DNA of 64,000 nt, from NCBI GenBank assembly GCA_900542145.1, contig UQMF01000004.1, positions 102,813 to 166,812 of the forward strand, in the 5' to 3' direction. The position numbers and the translations under genes are program-made. The notes under the pieces were generated by a model that worked only from the letters and a program-made list of their open reading frames with translations, did not search any database and was not told where the DNA came from. This document shows, one piece after another, positions 17,448 to 25,807 of the stretch (positions are counted from its first letter, which is position 1; each line of letters starts with the position of its first letter). This DNA comes from an uncultured Oscillospiraceae bacterium (GTDB taxonomy: Bacteria; Bacillota; Clostridia; Oscillospirales; Ruminococcaceae).

Positions 17448-18290
17448 ATGGCAGCACAGATAATTGATGGAAAGGCAGTTTCCGCGAAGGTAAAGGAAGA
17501 AGTCCGCGCTGAGATAGAGCGCGAGGGGCTTGACGTAGGACTGGCGGTAGTCATCGTCGGCGACGACCCTGCGAGCCGCGTATACGTCAACAACAAGAAG
17601 AAGGCGTGCGAGGTCTGCGGAATCAAGAGCTATGAGTACGCACTTCCGGCGGAAACCTCCGAAGAACAGCTGATGGAGCTTATCGACACCCTTAATGCGG
17701 ACGCAAAGGTGAACGGTATCCTGGTGCAGCTTCCTCTGCCGAAGCACCTTAACGAGGAGGCTGTCATTGCAAGGATATCCCCCCTCAAGGACGTGGACGC
17801 ATTCTCCGCTTCCAATGTTGGCAAGATCATGATAGGCAATTACGCGTTCCTGCCCTGCACTCCGGCTGGCTGCATGGAGCTTATCCACAGCACCGGCATT
17901 GACGTTTCCGGCAAGGAGTGCGTGGTCATCGGCCGCTCCAACATCGTTGGCAAGCCCATGGCAATGCTGCTCCTGCATGAGAACGGCACCGTGACCATCT
18001 GCCACTCCCGTACAAAGAATCTCAAGGAAGTCTGCCAGCGTGCGGATATCCTGGTTGCCGCTGTCGGCAGACCCGGTTTCGTTACCGGCGACATGGTGAA
18101 GCCCGGCGCAGTAGTAATCGACGTCGGGATCAACCGTAATTCCGAGGGCAAGCTGTGCGGCGACTGCGTATTCGACGAGTGCGCCGAGAAGGCTTCCTAC
18201 ATTACCCCTGTACCCGGCGGTGTAGGTCCCATGACCATCGCAATGCTGATGAAGAACACCGTTATGGCTAAGCGCATTCAGTCCAGATGA
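17448..18290 (+). CDS. folD: Bifunctional methylenetetrahydrofolate dehydrogenase/cyclohydrolase
   Basis: The 280-residue FolD converts 5,10-methylene-THF to 10-formyl-THF via methenyl-THF using NADP. Marks: SRVYVNNKKKACE with the catalytic YxxxK, GILVQLPLPKHL, DVDAFS, FLPCTPAGCMELI, VVIGRSNIVGKPMA (Rossmann/NADP), and ITPVPGGVGPMTIAMLM. It begins immediately after the lgt stop codon and its own stop overlaps the next small gene (ATGA). It supplies one-carbon units for purine synthesis. Confidence 0.97.
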   Translation: MAAQIIDGKAVSAKVKEEVRAEIEREGLDVGLAVVIVGDDPASRVYVNNKKKACEVCGIKSYEYALPAETSEEQLMELIDTLNADAKVNGILVQLPLPKHLNEEAVIARISPLKDVDAFSASNVGKIMIGNYAFLPCTPAGCMELIHSTGIDVSGKECVVIGRSNIVGKPMAMLLLHENGTVTICHSRTKNLKEVCQRADILVAAVGRPGFVTGDMVKPGAVVIDVGINRNSEGKLCGDCVFDECAEKASYITPVPGGVGPMTIAMLMKNTVMAKRIQSR

Positions 18291-18460
18291 GAAAGGACGC
18301 TAAGCCTTTCCTGCGCAACGCGCTGATACTCACGGCTGCCACCGCTCTGGTGGCATTGCTGATGAACGAGTGGGGCGCCGCGCAGATCATCATAATAGTA
18401 CTGCTTGCGCTTATCTCGGCAGGGCAGTGGGCGCTGTTTCTTTATATGAAGAAGAAATAG
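18287..18460 (+). CDS. 57-residue two-helix membrane protein
   Basis: The ATG overlaps the folD stop (ATGA), so translation is coupled. The 57 residues start MRKDAKPFLRNALILTAATA and end QWALFLYMKKK. There are two hydrophobic helices (about 11-27 and 32-53) around a short NEWGAAQ turn, with positive charges at both ends, so both termini should face the cytoplasm. I do not recognise a family. Gene position at the end of the lgt-folD operon is the main support. Confidence 0.65.
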   Translation: MRKDAKPFLRNALILTAATALVALLMNEWGAAQIIIIVLLALISAGQWALFLYMKKK

Positions 18461-18481
18461 GCAGGGGAGATGGAAGTTCTG

Positions 18482-18622
18482 AATTCGGAATGCAGAATTT
18501 CGGTGTCGGCTTCGCCGACGATCATAAAACAAATGGGCTGCGTAGTTATCGCAGCCCTTTATTTTCCGGACAATCAGAATTCGTCCCACGGAGTGAGACA
18601 CAATAATTCCGCATTCCGAATT
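18482..18622. repeat. Inverted-repeat element (MITE-like) after folD operon
   Basis: AATTCGGAATGCAGAATT (18482-18499) recurs inverted, one mismatch, at 18605-18622. Further GAAT/ATTC units extend both ends (ATTCTGAATT up to about 18635). Between the arms lie two hairpins, GTCGGC-TTC-GCCGAC (18505-18519) and the terminator at 18535-18557. The right arm runs into the 3' end of the convergent permease gene and supplies its last codons and stop. No ORF is inside. It looks like a small non-autonomous repeat, but no target duplication is clear. Confidence 0.5.
18535..18557 (+). terminator. Terminator of the peptidase-lgt-folD operon
   Basis: GGGCTGCG, 7-base loop, CGCAGCCC, then TTTATTTT. Confidence 0.8.
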
Positions 18623-19748
18623 ACGCATTCTGAATTATCCCATTTATCCCCCACTGCGCCGCCATCAGTACCGCAAGCACGGCGAAGTTGTATATCGTGA
18701 ACTCCAGAAAATAGCGCCCTTTCCGCGCTTCTCCGGAGGCGCAGTACAGCTTGAATGAGATGAGGCTTGCAAGGGAGGCGATGAGCGTGCCCAGACCGCC
18801 TATATCCACGCCCAGCATGAGCTGACCGGCGTTCTCAGTGAATCCGGACAGCATGACTGCGCAGGGAACATTGCTTATCACCTGGGACAGAGCGGCGCCT
18901 ACCAGAAGCTCGCGCCCGGTCACGATTCCGCTGATGAATCCCTTCACCGCAGGTATCGCCGAGATATTTCCCACGAACACAAAGAAGCACACGAATGTGC
19001 CCAGCAGCGCGTAATCTACCCGGGCAAACACCCGGCGGTCCGCGATGAGCACGCACGCCAGCGTGATCACAAGGGAAATGCGCCAGTCCAGCAGGCGGAC
19101 CACCGTGCACAGACTTGCCGCCGCAGCAACGCTGTAGAGCACCACCCGGAGCTTCCCGGACCTGGATCCGGAAGCGGATTCCCGGATCGCAGGCTCAAGT
19201 TCCTGCGATGGGATAAGCAGCGCCGACAGCGCGATGATCACAAGGCTTATCACTGTCGGAGGTAGCATGGTACGGAAGAATTCCCCGAGGGGCATCTGAT
19301 AGTGGGAATAGATGTACAGATTCTGCGGATTCCCCATCGGCGTGGTCATGGAGCCGAGGTTGGCAGCGGCGGTTTCCAGGACCACCGTGCGGATCGTAAC
19401 CTCCGGGCGGCATCGGAACAGTGTTATCGTCAGCGGAACAAGTGTTATCAGCGAAACGTCGTTGGTCACCAGCATGGCGAGGAAAAAGCACATCAGCGAC
19501 AGAGCCGCTCCGAGCGTCCGGGTATTCCGGAATCGCCGCGTAAGCACTCCGGACAGCTTCCGGAATGCGCCTATGCTTCCGAAGCCCTGCACCGCCGCCA
19601 TAAGGCAGAACAGCAGCCCGAGCGTGGACCAGTCCACATATCCGAGATAATCCGCATTCGGCGGCACGAATATCATTGAAATGAGCGCCGCTGCGAAGGC
19701 TATGCACAGTACGGTTTCCCTCTTGATGAATTTAACTATTGCAGACAT
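18621..19748 (-). CDS. Anion permease of the ArsB/SLC13 (ion transporter) superfamily
   Basis: The 375-residue protein has about ten membrane helices in two halves. The half-repeat signatures LVTNDVSLITLVPLT and NLGSMTTPMGNPQN in the first half, and SQVISNVPCAVMLSGF in the second, match the IT superfamily (ArsB, citrate/dicarboxylate carriers). Substrate is not readable. It is a little short for ArsB (about 430). The last residues (IIQNA) and stop come from the adjoining inverted repeat, so the C-terminus may have been reshaped by that element. It is expressed from the minus strand, 54 bases after the diguanylate cyclase gene. Confidence 0.8.
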   Translation of the reverse strand: MSAIVKFIKRETVLCIAFAAALISMIFVPPNADYLGYVDWSTLGLLFCLMAAVQGFGSIGAFRKLSGVLTRRFRNTRTLGAALSLMCFFLAMLVTNDVSLITLVPLTITLFRCRPEVTIRTVVLETAAANLGSMTTPMGNPQNLYIYSHYQMPLGEFFRTMLPPTVISLVIIALSALLIPSQELEPAIRESASGSRSGKLRVVLYSVAAAASLCTVVRLLDWRISLVITLACVLIADRRVFARVDYALLGTFVCFFVFVGNISAIPAVKGFISGIVTGRELLVGAALSQVISNVPCAVMLSGFTENAGQLMLGVDIGGLGTLIASLASLISFKLYCASGEARKGRYFLEFTIYNFAVLAVLMAAQWGINGIIQNA

Positions 19749-19770
19749 ATGTTTACATTCCCCGGAAATT

Positions 19771-19796
19771 ACGCCGGTTCCATAAAGAGCCGGCGT
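19771..19796 (-). terminator. Hairpin between diguanylate cyclase and permease genes
   Basis: ACGCCGG (19771-19777) pairs with CCGGCGT (19790-19796). The U-tract is weak on either strand, so it may be an attenuator rather than a full stop. Confidence 0.45.
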
Positions 19797-19802
19797 TTAT
19801 TG

Positions 19803-20906
19803 TCATTCAACTATAATTACGTTCTTTCCGCTGGTCTTGCCGCGGTACAGCCGCTTGTCCACGGTGTTCAGCAGGGCGTCTATGTCGGTATTGCTGTCGC
19901 GGCTCGTGGCAAATCCGAAGGTCATGGATACATTCACGGACCTGCCGTCGTATTCCAGCCCCATGGAGTTTATCTCCGCGCGGATACGGCTGACCACCGG
20001 CAGGCAGGAATCAGCGCTGCCGTGCATTATCAGCAGGATCTCCTCGCCGCCCCAGCGGCATGCCGTGTCGGATTCCGGCAGGTTGCGCATTATCGTTTCT
20101 GCAACGGAGCGCAGTACAATGTCGCCGCATTCGTGTCCGTAGGTGTCGTTGACCTTCTTAAAGTCGTCGATATCGCCCATTACAATGCAGAAAGGTTCGC
20201 TGCAATGTTTCAGTTCGATCAGTTTGGTGTTGAGGCTGTGTCGGTTATAAAGTCCGGTGAGTGCGTCGTGGGTCGCAGTGAAATTCAGACGATCGTTGGT
20301 TGCGTTCAGCTTCTTTATAAGGGAGTGTATCTCCAGAATGAACAGGCAGGAGAATCCGAACAGCAGAATAAGGTTGAACACGACATTGACGGCGCGCATT
20401 AAGTCTATCTCGCAGCGGGTGAGTTCCCGGCGCGTGGTGTAGTAGACCGGGGTGCTGAGATAATTGATGAGAAGTCCTGCCAACAGCAGTGCAATGGACA
20501 TAAGCGTGAATATAATGGTCCAGCGCTTGAAAATCTTGTTGCTGCAGGTAAGGAACAGATAGTACAGCACCACCGGGATAGTCATCATTGTATACAGGAA
20601 GAAGCAGGTGTCCGCTCCCAGGAACAGCGTGCACAGGAACGCGTGAATACTTATTTCAAAGTACATTGAGCGTATCCACGCAAGGGCGTGCTTTTCGAAC
20701 GAGTCCTTCTTGCAGTTGGCGCCCATTATTATGTAAAGCGTGACGCTGAACACATTGAACACTACCATCGTGTTCAGCTGTATCACAAGGAAAATCACCA
20801 GGAACGTCAAATGCATGAACGCACCGGAAAACGCTGCCGCCATGTATTTCAGCGACTTGTCGATCTTCAGATCAAGAATATCCAATTTCTTTTTTTCTCT
20901 GTTCAT
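19803..20906 (-). CDS. Membrane diguanylate cyclase (GGDEF)
   Basis: The 367-residue protein has about six N-terminal membrane helices (residues 25-200, MASE-like) and a C-terminal GGDEF domain: HDALTGLYNRHSL, MGDIDDFKKVNDTYGHECGD, CRWGGEEILLI. GGEEI is an active-type signature, so it should make cyclic di-GMP from two GTP. The inhibitory I-site RxxD is replaced by PESD, suggesting no product feedback. ATG at 20906 is preferred over GTG at 20912 because GGAG lies 8 bases upstream. No effector or phosphodiesterase is adjacent. Confidence 0.92.
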   Translation of the reverse strand: MNREKKKLDILDLKIDKSLKYMAAAFSGAFMHLTFLVIFLVIQLNTMVVFNVFSVTLYIIMGANCKKDSFEKHALAWIRSMYFEISIHAFLCTLFLGADTCFFLYTMMTIPVVLYYLFLTCSNKIFKRWTIIFTLMSIALLLAGLLINYLSTPVYYTTRRELTRCEIDLMRAVNVVFNLILLFGFSCLFILEIHSLIKKLNATNDRLNFTATHDALTGLYNRHSLNTKLIELKHCSEPFCIVMGDIDDFKKVNDTYGHECGDIVLRSVAETIMRNLPESDTACRWGGEEILLIMHGSADSCLPVVSRIRAEINSMGLEYDGRSVNVSMTFGFATSRDSNTDIDALLNTVDKRLYRGKTSGKNVIIVE

Positions 20907-21019
20907 TTTCACAACTCCAAATCAGTCTTGCCTAACACCAAACTATATCCATGTTTACTATTATAAATCCTTTACGATAAATTTTCAAGGCTAAATTGAA
21001 AATTTTTTTAAATACCCCC

Positions 21020-21048
21020 TTGAAATTTTCAGATAAGTATGATAGAAT
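21020..21048 (+). promoter_or_regulatory. Promoter for the alpha-xylosidase gene
   Basis: TTGAAA (21020-21025), 17 bases, TAGAAT (21043-21048). The LacI-type operator begins 10 bases after the -10 box. Confidence 0.75.
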
Positions 21049-21057
21049 AAGTACATC

Positions 21058-21081
21058 GGGTGTGTAATCGATTACCCACCC
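21058..21081. promoter_or_regulatory. LacI/GalR-family operator
   Basis: A 24-base palindrome centred on the core GTAATCGATTAC (21064-21075), extended by GGGTG and CACCC arms with one mismatched pair. A CG-centred AT-rich palindrome spanning the transcription start is typical of LacI/GalR-family repressors. Binding should block the GH31 promoter until its sugar inducer appears. The repressor gene is not in the window. Confidence 0.75.
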
Positions 21082-21116
21082 ATTACGGAGAAATCTTTTT
21101 ACGGAGGATAACACCA

Positions 21117-23423
21117 ATGAAGTATGCAGACGGATTATGGCTGAACAAGCCCGGTTATGGCGTAAACTACGCAACACAGATGTACGAGGTAACAGCAGAT
21201 GAGACCTCCATCAACGTGCTTGCCACAAATCAGTGGATCGGCAACAGAGGCATGACCCTGGGCGGTCCTGTTCTTGAGATCACATTTACTTCCACACTGG
21301 AGAACACGATAAAGGTGTCCATCGACCACTACAAGGGCAGAGTACATAAGACACCGGATTTCCAGCTCAACGAGGACAAGAACTTCAAGCCCGTTATCAA
21401 GGAAACTGAGGACGCATTCGAGCTCATTTCCGGCAGCACCAAGGTTGTTGTCGCAAAGGGCGGCGCATGGGATATCAAGTACTACTACAACGACAAGCTG
21501 CTCACCAAGGAAGGCTGGCGCACCACCTCCTACATCACCGAGGACCAGTGGAAAACCAACGAGCGCATGGCAAACGACCAGATGAAGCCGTTCTTCTCCC
21601 ACGATGAGACCGCTGACGGCGCTGTAATGCGTGAGATGCTCAATATCTCCGTCGGCGAGAACCTTTACGGCTTCGGCGAGAAGTTCTCCACCTTCGTAAA
21701 GAACGGTCAGACCGTCGAGGTATGGAATAACGATGGCGGCACAAGCTCCGAGCAGAGCTACAAGTCCATTCCGTTCTATGTATCCTCCAGAAACTACGGC
21801 GTGTTCGTAAACCACCCCGAGAAGGTAACATTCGAGGTTGCAAGCGAAACAGTTTCCAAGGTTGCTTTCTCCGTTCAGGGCGAGCACCTGGAATACTTTG
21901 TTATCGGCGGCGAGAAGCTGACTGACGTGGTTTCCACTTACACCACGCTGACCGGCAAGCCGGCTCTTACTCCGGCGTATACATTCGGTCTGTGGCTGAC
22001 CACTTCCTTCACCACCAACTACGACGAGGCTACTGTTTCCAGCTTCATCGACGGCATGGCTGAGCGCGATATTCCGCTGGAGGTATTCCACTTCGACTGC
22101 TTCTGGATGAAGGAATTCAACTGGTGCGACCTCACCTGGGACAAGAGAATGTTCCCGGATCCCAAGGCTATGCTCGACAGACTGAAGGCAAAGGGTCTGG
22201 AGATCTGCGTATGGATCAACTCCTACATCGCACAGCGTTCTTCCATGTTCGACGAGGGCGTTAAGGGCGGATACTTCCTCAAGACCAAGGACGGCAGCGT
22301 ATGGCAGGGCGATATGTGGCAGCCTGGCATGGCTATCGTGGACTTTACCAACCCGGCTGCATGCGAGTGGTACAAGGGCAAGCTCCGCGCACTCTGCGAG
22401 ATGGGCGTGAATGCGTTCAAGACCGACTTCGGCGAGCGTATCCCGACCAAGGACGTTGTTTACTACGACGGCAGCGATCCCTACAAGATGCACAACTACT
22501 ACACCTACCTCTATAACAAGTGCGTATTCGAGGTGCTCGAGGAATTCTACGGCAAGGACAAGGCGTGCCTGTTCGCGCGTTCCGCTACAGTCGGCGGTCA
22601 GCAGTTCCCGGTACACTGGGGCGGCGACTGCTTCTCCAACTACGAATCCATGTGGGAGACTCTCCGCGGCGGACTTTCTCTCTGCATGAGCGGCTTCGGC
22701 TACTTCAGCCACGACATCTCCGGCTTTGAGGCTCAGGGTACTCCCGACCTCTATAAGAGATGGTGCGCATTCGGACTTATGTCCTCCCACTCCAGACTGC
22801 ACGGCAACAGCTCCTACCGCGTTCCGTGGAACTTCGACGAGGAGAGCTGCGACGTACTCCGTCACTGGACTAAGCTCAAGGGCAAGCTGATGCCTTACCT
22901 CTGGGCACAGGCTCAGAAGACCCACGCTACCGGCGTTCCGATGATGAGAGCAATGGTCATGGAATATTCCGACGATCCTGCTACCCTGTCCCTCGACCGT
23001 CAGTACATGCTCGGCGACAACCTGCTGGTTGCCCCGGTATTCAACGAAGAGGGCATCGCGGACTTCTATGTACCTGCCGGCAACTGGACTGATATCCAGA
23101 GCGGCAAGGTATACGAGGGCGGCAAGTGGTACTCCACCAAGAACAACTACTTCGAGATGCCTGTCCTGGCTAAGCCGAACAGCATCGTGGCTTACGGTAA
23201 CTTCGAGCGCGCATTCACCTACGCTTACGGCGACAAGGCAGATATCGTGATCTACCAGCTTGAGGACGGCAAGACCGCTGAAACCAAGATCTACGACGCT
23301 GACAGCAACGTAGTCCTGACTGTCAAGGCAGTACGCTCCGGCGATACTATAAAGGTGACCGCCGAGGGCTCCGCAAAGGATTACACCATCAGAAGCGCTG
23401 AGGGTCTCAAGATCGAGATGTGA
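21117..23423 (+). CDS. GH31 alpha-xylosidase (YicI type)
   Basis: The 768-residue enzyme removes alpha-1,6-xylosyl units from xyloglucan oligosaccharides. It matches YicI in length (about 770) and order: N-terminal beta-sandwich, (beta/alpha)8 barrel, C-terminal beta domains. The nucleophile lies in FKTDFGERIP (Asp437) and the acid/base Asp in HWGGDCFSNYESMWETLRGG. The FHFDCFWMKEFNW loop is also alpha-xylosidase-like. ATG at 21117 with ACGGAGG upstream is the true start; the frame stays open through the operator but that part is not coding. No signal peptide, so it acts inside the cell on imported oligosaccharides. Confidence 0.95.
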   Translation: MKYADGLWLNKPGYGVNYATQMYEVTADETSINVLATNQWIGNRGMTLGGPVLEITFTSTLENTIKVSIDHYKGRVHKTPDFQLNEDKNFKPVIKETEDAFELISGSTKVVVAKGGAWDIKYYYNDKLLTKEGWRTTSYITEDQWKTNERMANDQMKPFFSHDETADGAVMREMLNISVGENLYGFGEKFSTFVKNGQTVEVWNNDGGTSSEQSYKSIPFYVSSRNYGVFVNHPEKVTFEVASETVSKVAFSVQGEHLEYFVIGGEKLTDVVSTYTTLTGKPALTPAYTFGLWLTTSFTTNYDEATVSSFIDGMAERDIPLEVFHFDCFWMKEFNWCDLTWDKRMFPDPKAMLDRLKAKGLEICVWINSYIAQRSSMFDEGVKGGYFLKTKDGSVWQGDMWQPGMAIVDFTNPAACEWYKGKLRALCEMGVNAFKTDFGERIPTKDVVYYDGSDPYKMHNYYTYLYNKCVFEVLEEFYGKDKACLFARSATVGGQQFPVHWGGDCFSNYESMWETLRGGLSLCMSGFGYFSHDISGFEAQGTPDLYKRWCAFGLMSSHSRLHGNSSYRVPWNFDEESCDVLRHWTKLKGKLMPYLWAQAQKTHATGVPMMRAMVMEYSDDPATLSLDRQYMLGDNLLVAPVFNEEGIADFYVPAGNWTDIQSGKVYEGGKWYSTKNNYFEMPVLAKPNSIVAYGNFERAFTYAYGDKADIVIYQLEDGKTAETKIYDADSNVVLTVKAVRSGDTIKVTAEGSAKDYTIRSAEGLKIEM

Positions 23424-23440
23424 TCTTAAACCGACAGTAT

Positions 23441-23464
23441 TCCTCCTCCGGAAACGGGGGAGGA
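23441..23464 (+). terminator. Terminator after alpha-xylosidase
   Basis: TCCTCCTCCG, GAAA tetraloop, CGGGGGAGGA, then TTCTTTTT. Confidence 0.85.
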
Positions 23465-23520
23465 TTCTTTTTGCCGCATTTTCTGACAGGAGCGTGCATA
23501 TCCTGCTACGGGGTGATAGT

Positions 23521-23811
23521 ATGGTGTACAGCTTCAACGACATTCGCTGCAAGGAGATAATCAACGTGCGCAACGGGTGCAGGATAGGATTTCCGGACGA
23601 CATAGAGTTCGACAGCTGCACGGCGAAGATATGCCGGCTGGTGGTGTTCGGCAGGGCGAAGTTCTTCGGGCTTTTCGGCAGGGAAGAGGATATCTGCATT
23701 AAATGGTGCGATATTGAGGTCATCGGCGAGGATACGATACTGGTTTCCTGTGATACGCCGTCAATATCGCCAAGGAAAAAGGGGAAACTATTCGGAAATT
23801 TGTTGAAATAG
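23521..23811 (+). CDS. YlmC/YmxH-family PRC-barrel protein
   Basis: The 96-residue product starts MVYSFNDIRCKEIINVRNGCRIGF. It has the small PRC-barrel pattern of the YlmC/YmxH family, found in spore-forming Firmicutes (ylmC lies in sporulation-linked loci of Bacillus) but also in non-sporulating Clostridia. The internal DIRCKEIINVRNGxRIG and CIKWCDIEVIGEDTILV blocks are diagnostic. GGGGTGATAGT precedes the ATG; an upstream in-frame ATG lacks a Shine-Dalgarno. It has no operon partner, and its function is not established. Confidence 0.85.
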   Translation: MVYSFNDIRCKEIINVRNGCRIGFPDDIEFDSCTAKICRLVVFGRAKFFGLFGREEDICIKWCDIEVIGEDTILVSCDTPSISPRKKGKLFGNLLK

Positions 23812-23826
23812 ACGGGAAGAAATTTA

Positions 23827-23855
23827 TTGAAAAAAATAACTGAATGTGATATAAT
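23827..23855 (+). promoter_or_regulatory. Promoter for rpsB-tsf
   Basis: TTGAAA (23827-23832), 17 bases, TATAAT (23850-23855) with extended TG. A 125-base leader with short hairpins (GTGC...GCAC at 23868-23885 and others) precedes rpsB and could host S2 autoregulation (inference). Confidence 0.8.
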
Positions 23856-23989
23856 ATTCAAGTAAGTGTGCGGAATAATATGCACAAATACACACACGGT
23901 AATGCCGTTCCGTCGGTGCGCTCACGCGTCCGGAGCGTTCAGCCGTGGAGGAAATCACTTTTATCAACCAAAATCAGGAGGAAAAACAA

Positions 23990-24721
23990 ATGGCAGTAGT
24001 ATCTATGAAGCAGCTTCTCGAAGCAGGTGTACATTTCGGTCACCAGACAAGAAGATGGAACCCTAAAATGGCTCCCTATATCTTCACTGAGAGAAACGGC
24101 ATCTACATCATCGACCTGCAGAAGACCGTAAGAAAGCTCGACGAGGCTTACAACTTCATTCACGAAGTAGCTGCTAACGGCGGCGAAGTTCTCTTTGTAG
24201 GCACCAAGAAGCAGGCTGCTGATTCCATCAAGGAAGAGGCTACCCGTGCAGGCGCTCACTATGTAAACGCTAGATGGCTGGGTGGTATGATGACCAACTT
24301 CAAGACCATCCAGAGAAGAATCGCAAGACTTGAGCAGCTCCACACCATGGAGACAGACGGCACATTCGATCTGCTCCCCAAGAAGGAAGTTATCAAGCTC
24401 AACCTCGAGATCGAAAAGCTCGAGAAGTTCCTCGGCGGTATCAAGAACATGAAGAAGCTCCCCGGCGCTCTCTTCGTTGTTGACCCCCGCAAGGAGAAGA
24501 TCGCAGTAGCTGAGGCTAAGAAGCTCGGTATCCCGGTAGTTGCTATCGTTGATACAAACTGCGACCCCGATGAGATCGACTATGTGATCCCTGGCAACGA
24601 CGACGCTATCAGAGCTGTAAAGCTGATCGCAGGCGCTATGGCAGACGCTATCATCTCTGCTAAGCAGGGCACTGCAGACGCAGCTGAGGAGCAGGCTGCT
24701 CCCGCTGAGGACGCTGAGTAA
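23990..24721 (+). CDS. rpsB: 30S ribosomal protein S2
   Basis: The 243-residue product starts MAVVSMKQLLEAGVHFGHQTRRWNPKM, the S2 signature, with DLQKTVRKLDEAY and VVAIVDTNCDPDEIDYVIPGNDDAIRA further on. S2 binds the small subunit next to S1/S8. The start is fixed by AGGAGG 8 bases upstream; an ORF extension of 15 codons upstream runs through the Shine-Dalgarno and is not coding. The C-terminus is a short Ala/Glu-rich tail. tsf follows 44 bases later, the universal rpsB-tsf pair. Confidence 0.98.
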   Translation: MAVVSMKQLLEAGVHFGHQTRRWNPKMAPYIFTERNGIYIIDLQKTVRKLDEAYNFIHEVAANGGEVLFVGTKKQAADSIKEEATRAGAHYVNARWLGGMMTNFKTIQRRIARLEQLHTMETDGTFDLLPKKEVIKLNLEIEKLEKFLGGIKNMKKLPGALFVVDPRKEKIAVAEAKKLGIPVVAIVDTNCDPDEIDYVIPGNDDAIRAVKLIAGAMADAIISAKQGTADAAEEQAAPAEDAE

Positions 24722-24765
24722 TCCCACATCGGACGATATACGAAATTATATAAAGGAGAACAAAA

Positions 24766-25692
24766 ATGGCTAATATCACAGCAAAAGAAGTTGCAGAGCT
24801 GCGTGAAATGACAGGCTGCGGCATGATGGACTGCAAGAGAGCTCTCGTTGAGGCTGACGGCAACAGAGATGAGGCTGTAAAGATCCTCCGTGAGAAGGGC
24901 CTTGCTAAGGCTGCCAAGAAGGCTGGCAGAATCGCTGCTGAGGGCGTTGTAAAGGCTAAGGTAAACGGCACTAACGGTGTTCTCGTTGAGATCAACTGCG
25001 AGACCGACTTCTGCGCAAAGAGCGACAAGTTCCTCGACCTCGTTGAGACGATCACTGACACTATCCTTGCTAACGATGTTGCTGACGTTGAGGCTCTCAA
25101 GAACTGCACTGTCGCTGGCGGTTCCCAGACCGTTGCAGAGTATATGACCGAGAAGATCGCTACTATCGGTGAGAACATGAATATCCGTCGTTTCACAAAG
25201 ATGACAGGTACTCTGGTTCCCTACATGCACGATGGCGGCAGAATCGGTACTATGGTTAAGCTCGCTACCGACAAGCCCGATGACGCGACTGTTCTCGCTT
25301 GCGGCAAGAACGTAGCGCTCCAGATCACCGCTCTGAACGCTCAGTATGTTTCTCAGGCTGATATCCCTGCTGACGTACTGGCTAACGAGAAGGAAGTTCA
25401 GTTCGGTCTGGTTAAGACTGAGAATGCTCAGTCCGCTAAGCCCAAGCCCGAGAATGTACTTGAGAAGATCGTTGAGGGTCGTCTCAGAAAGTACTTCGAG
25501 GAAGTTTGCCTGCTGGATCAGAAGTACTTCAAGGACGACACAATGTCCATCGGTAAGTATGTAGAGTCCGAGGCTAAGGCTGCCGGCGCTTCCATCAAGG
25601 TTGAGTCTTTTGTTCGCTACGAGCGCGGCGAGGGCATCGAGAAGAAGCAGGACGATTTTGCTTCCGAAGTTGCTGCAATGGCAAAGGGCTGA
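24766..25692 (+). CDS. tsf: Elongation factor Ts
   Basis: The 308-residue nucleotide-exchange factor recharges EF-Tu with GTP. N-terminal UBA-like domain (KEVAELREMTGCGMMDCKRAL), the TDFCAKSDKF contact motif in the core (VEINCETDFCAKSDKF), and the late LLDQKYFKDD block are clear. Length is normal for Clostridia. It carries its own AAAGGAG Shine-Dalgarno and a strong terminator follows. Confidence 0.98.
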   Translation: MANITAKEVAELREMTGCGMMDCKRALVEADGNRDEAVKILREKGLAKAAKKAGRIAAEGVVKAKVNGTNGVLVEINCETDFCAKSDKFLDLVETITDTILANDVADVEALKNCTVAGGSQTVAEYMTEKIATIGENMNIRRFTKMTGTLVPYMHDGGRIGTMVKLATDKPDDATVLACGKNVALQITALNAQYVSQADIPADVLANEKEVQFGLVKTENAQSAKPKPENVLEKIVEGRLRKYFEEVCLLDQKYFKDDTMSIGKYVESEAKAAGASIKVESFVRYERGEGIEKKQDDFASEVAAMAKG

Positions 25693-25709
25693 TTAAGCTG
25701 TAAATATCA

Positions 25710-25735
25710 AACCGCTGCGGATTTCCGCAGCGGTT
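25710..25735 (+). terminator. Terminator after tsf
   Basis: AACCGCTGCGGA pairs with TCCGCAGCGGTT, followed by seven T. Confidence 0.92.
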
Positions 25736-25764
25736 TTTTTATTCAGAAAAAGAGCAATAAAAAC

Positions 25765-25786
25765 AAGGCTGCCCGGAAGCAGCCTT
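25765..25786 (-). terminator. Terminator after ilvC
   Basis: Minus-strand AAGGCTGC, 6-base loop, GCAGCCTT, then GTTTTTATT. Confidence 0.85.
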
Positions 25787-25807
25787 GAATTATTTATGCA
25801 GGAAGAA

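Noticed and set aside
21135..23897. 920-codon ORF antisense to alpha-xylosidase
   Set aside because: Same shadow effect over a clear GH31 enzyme; also crosses that gene's terminator and the ylmC gene.
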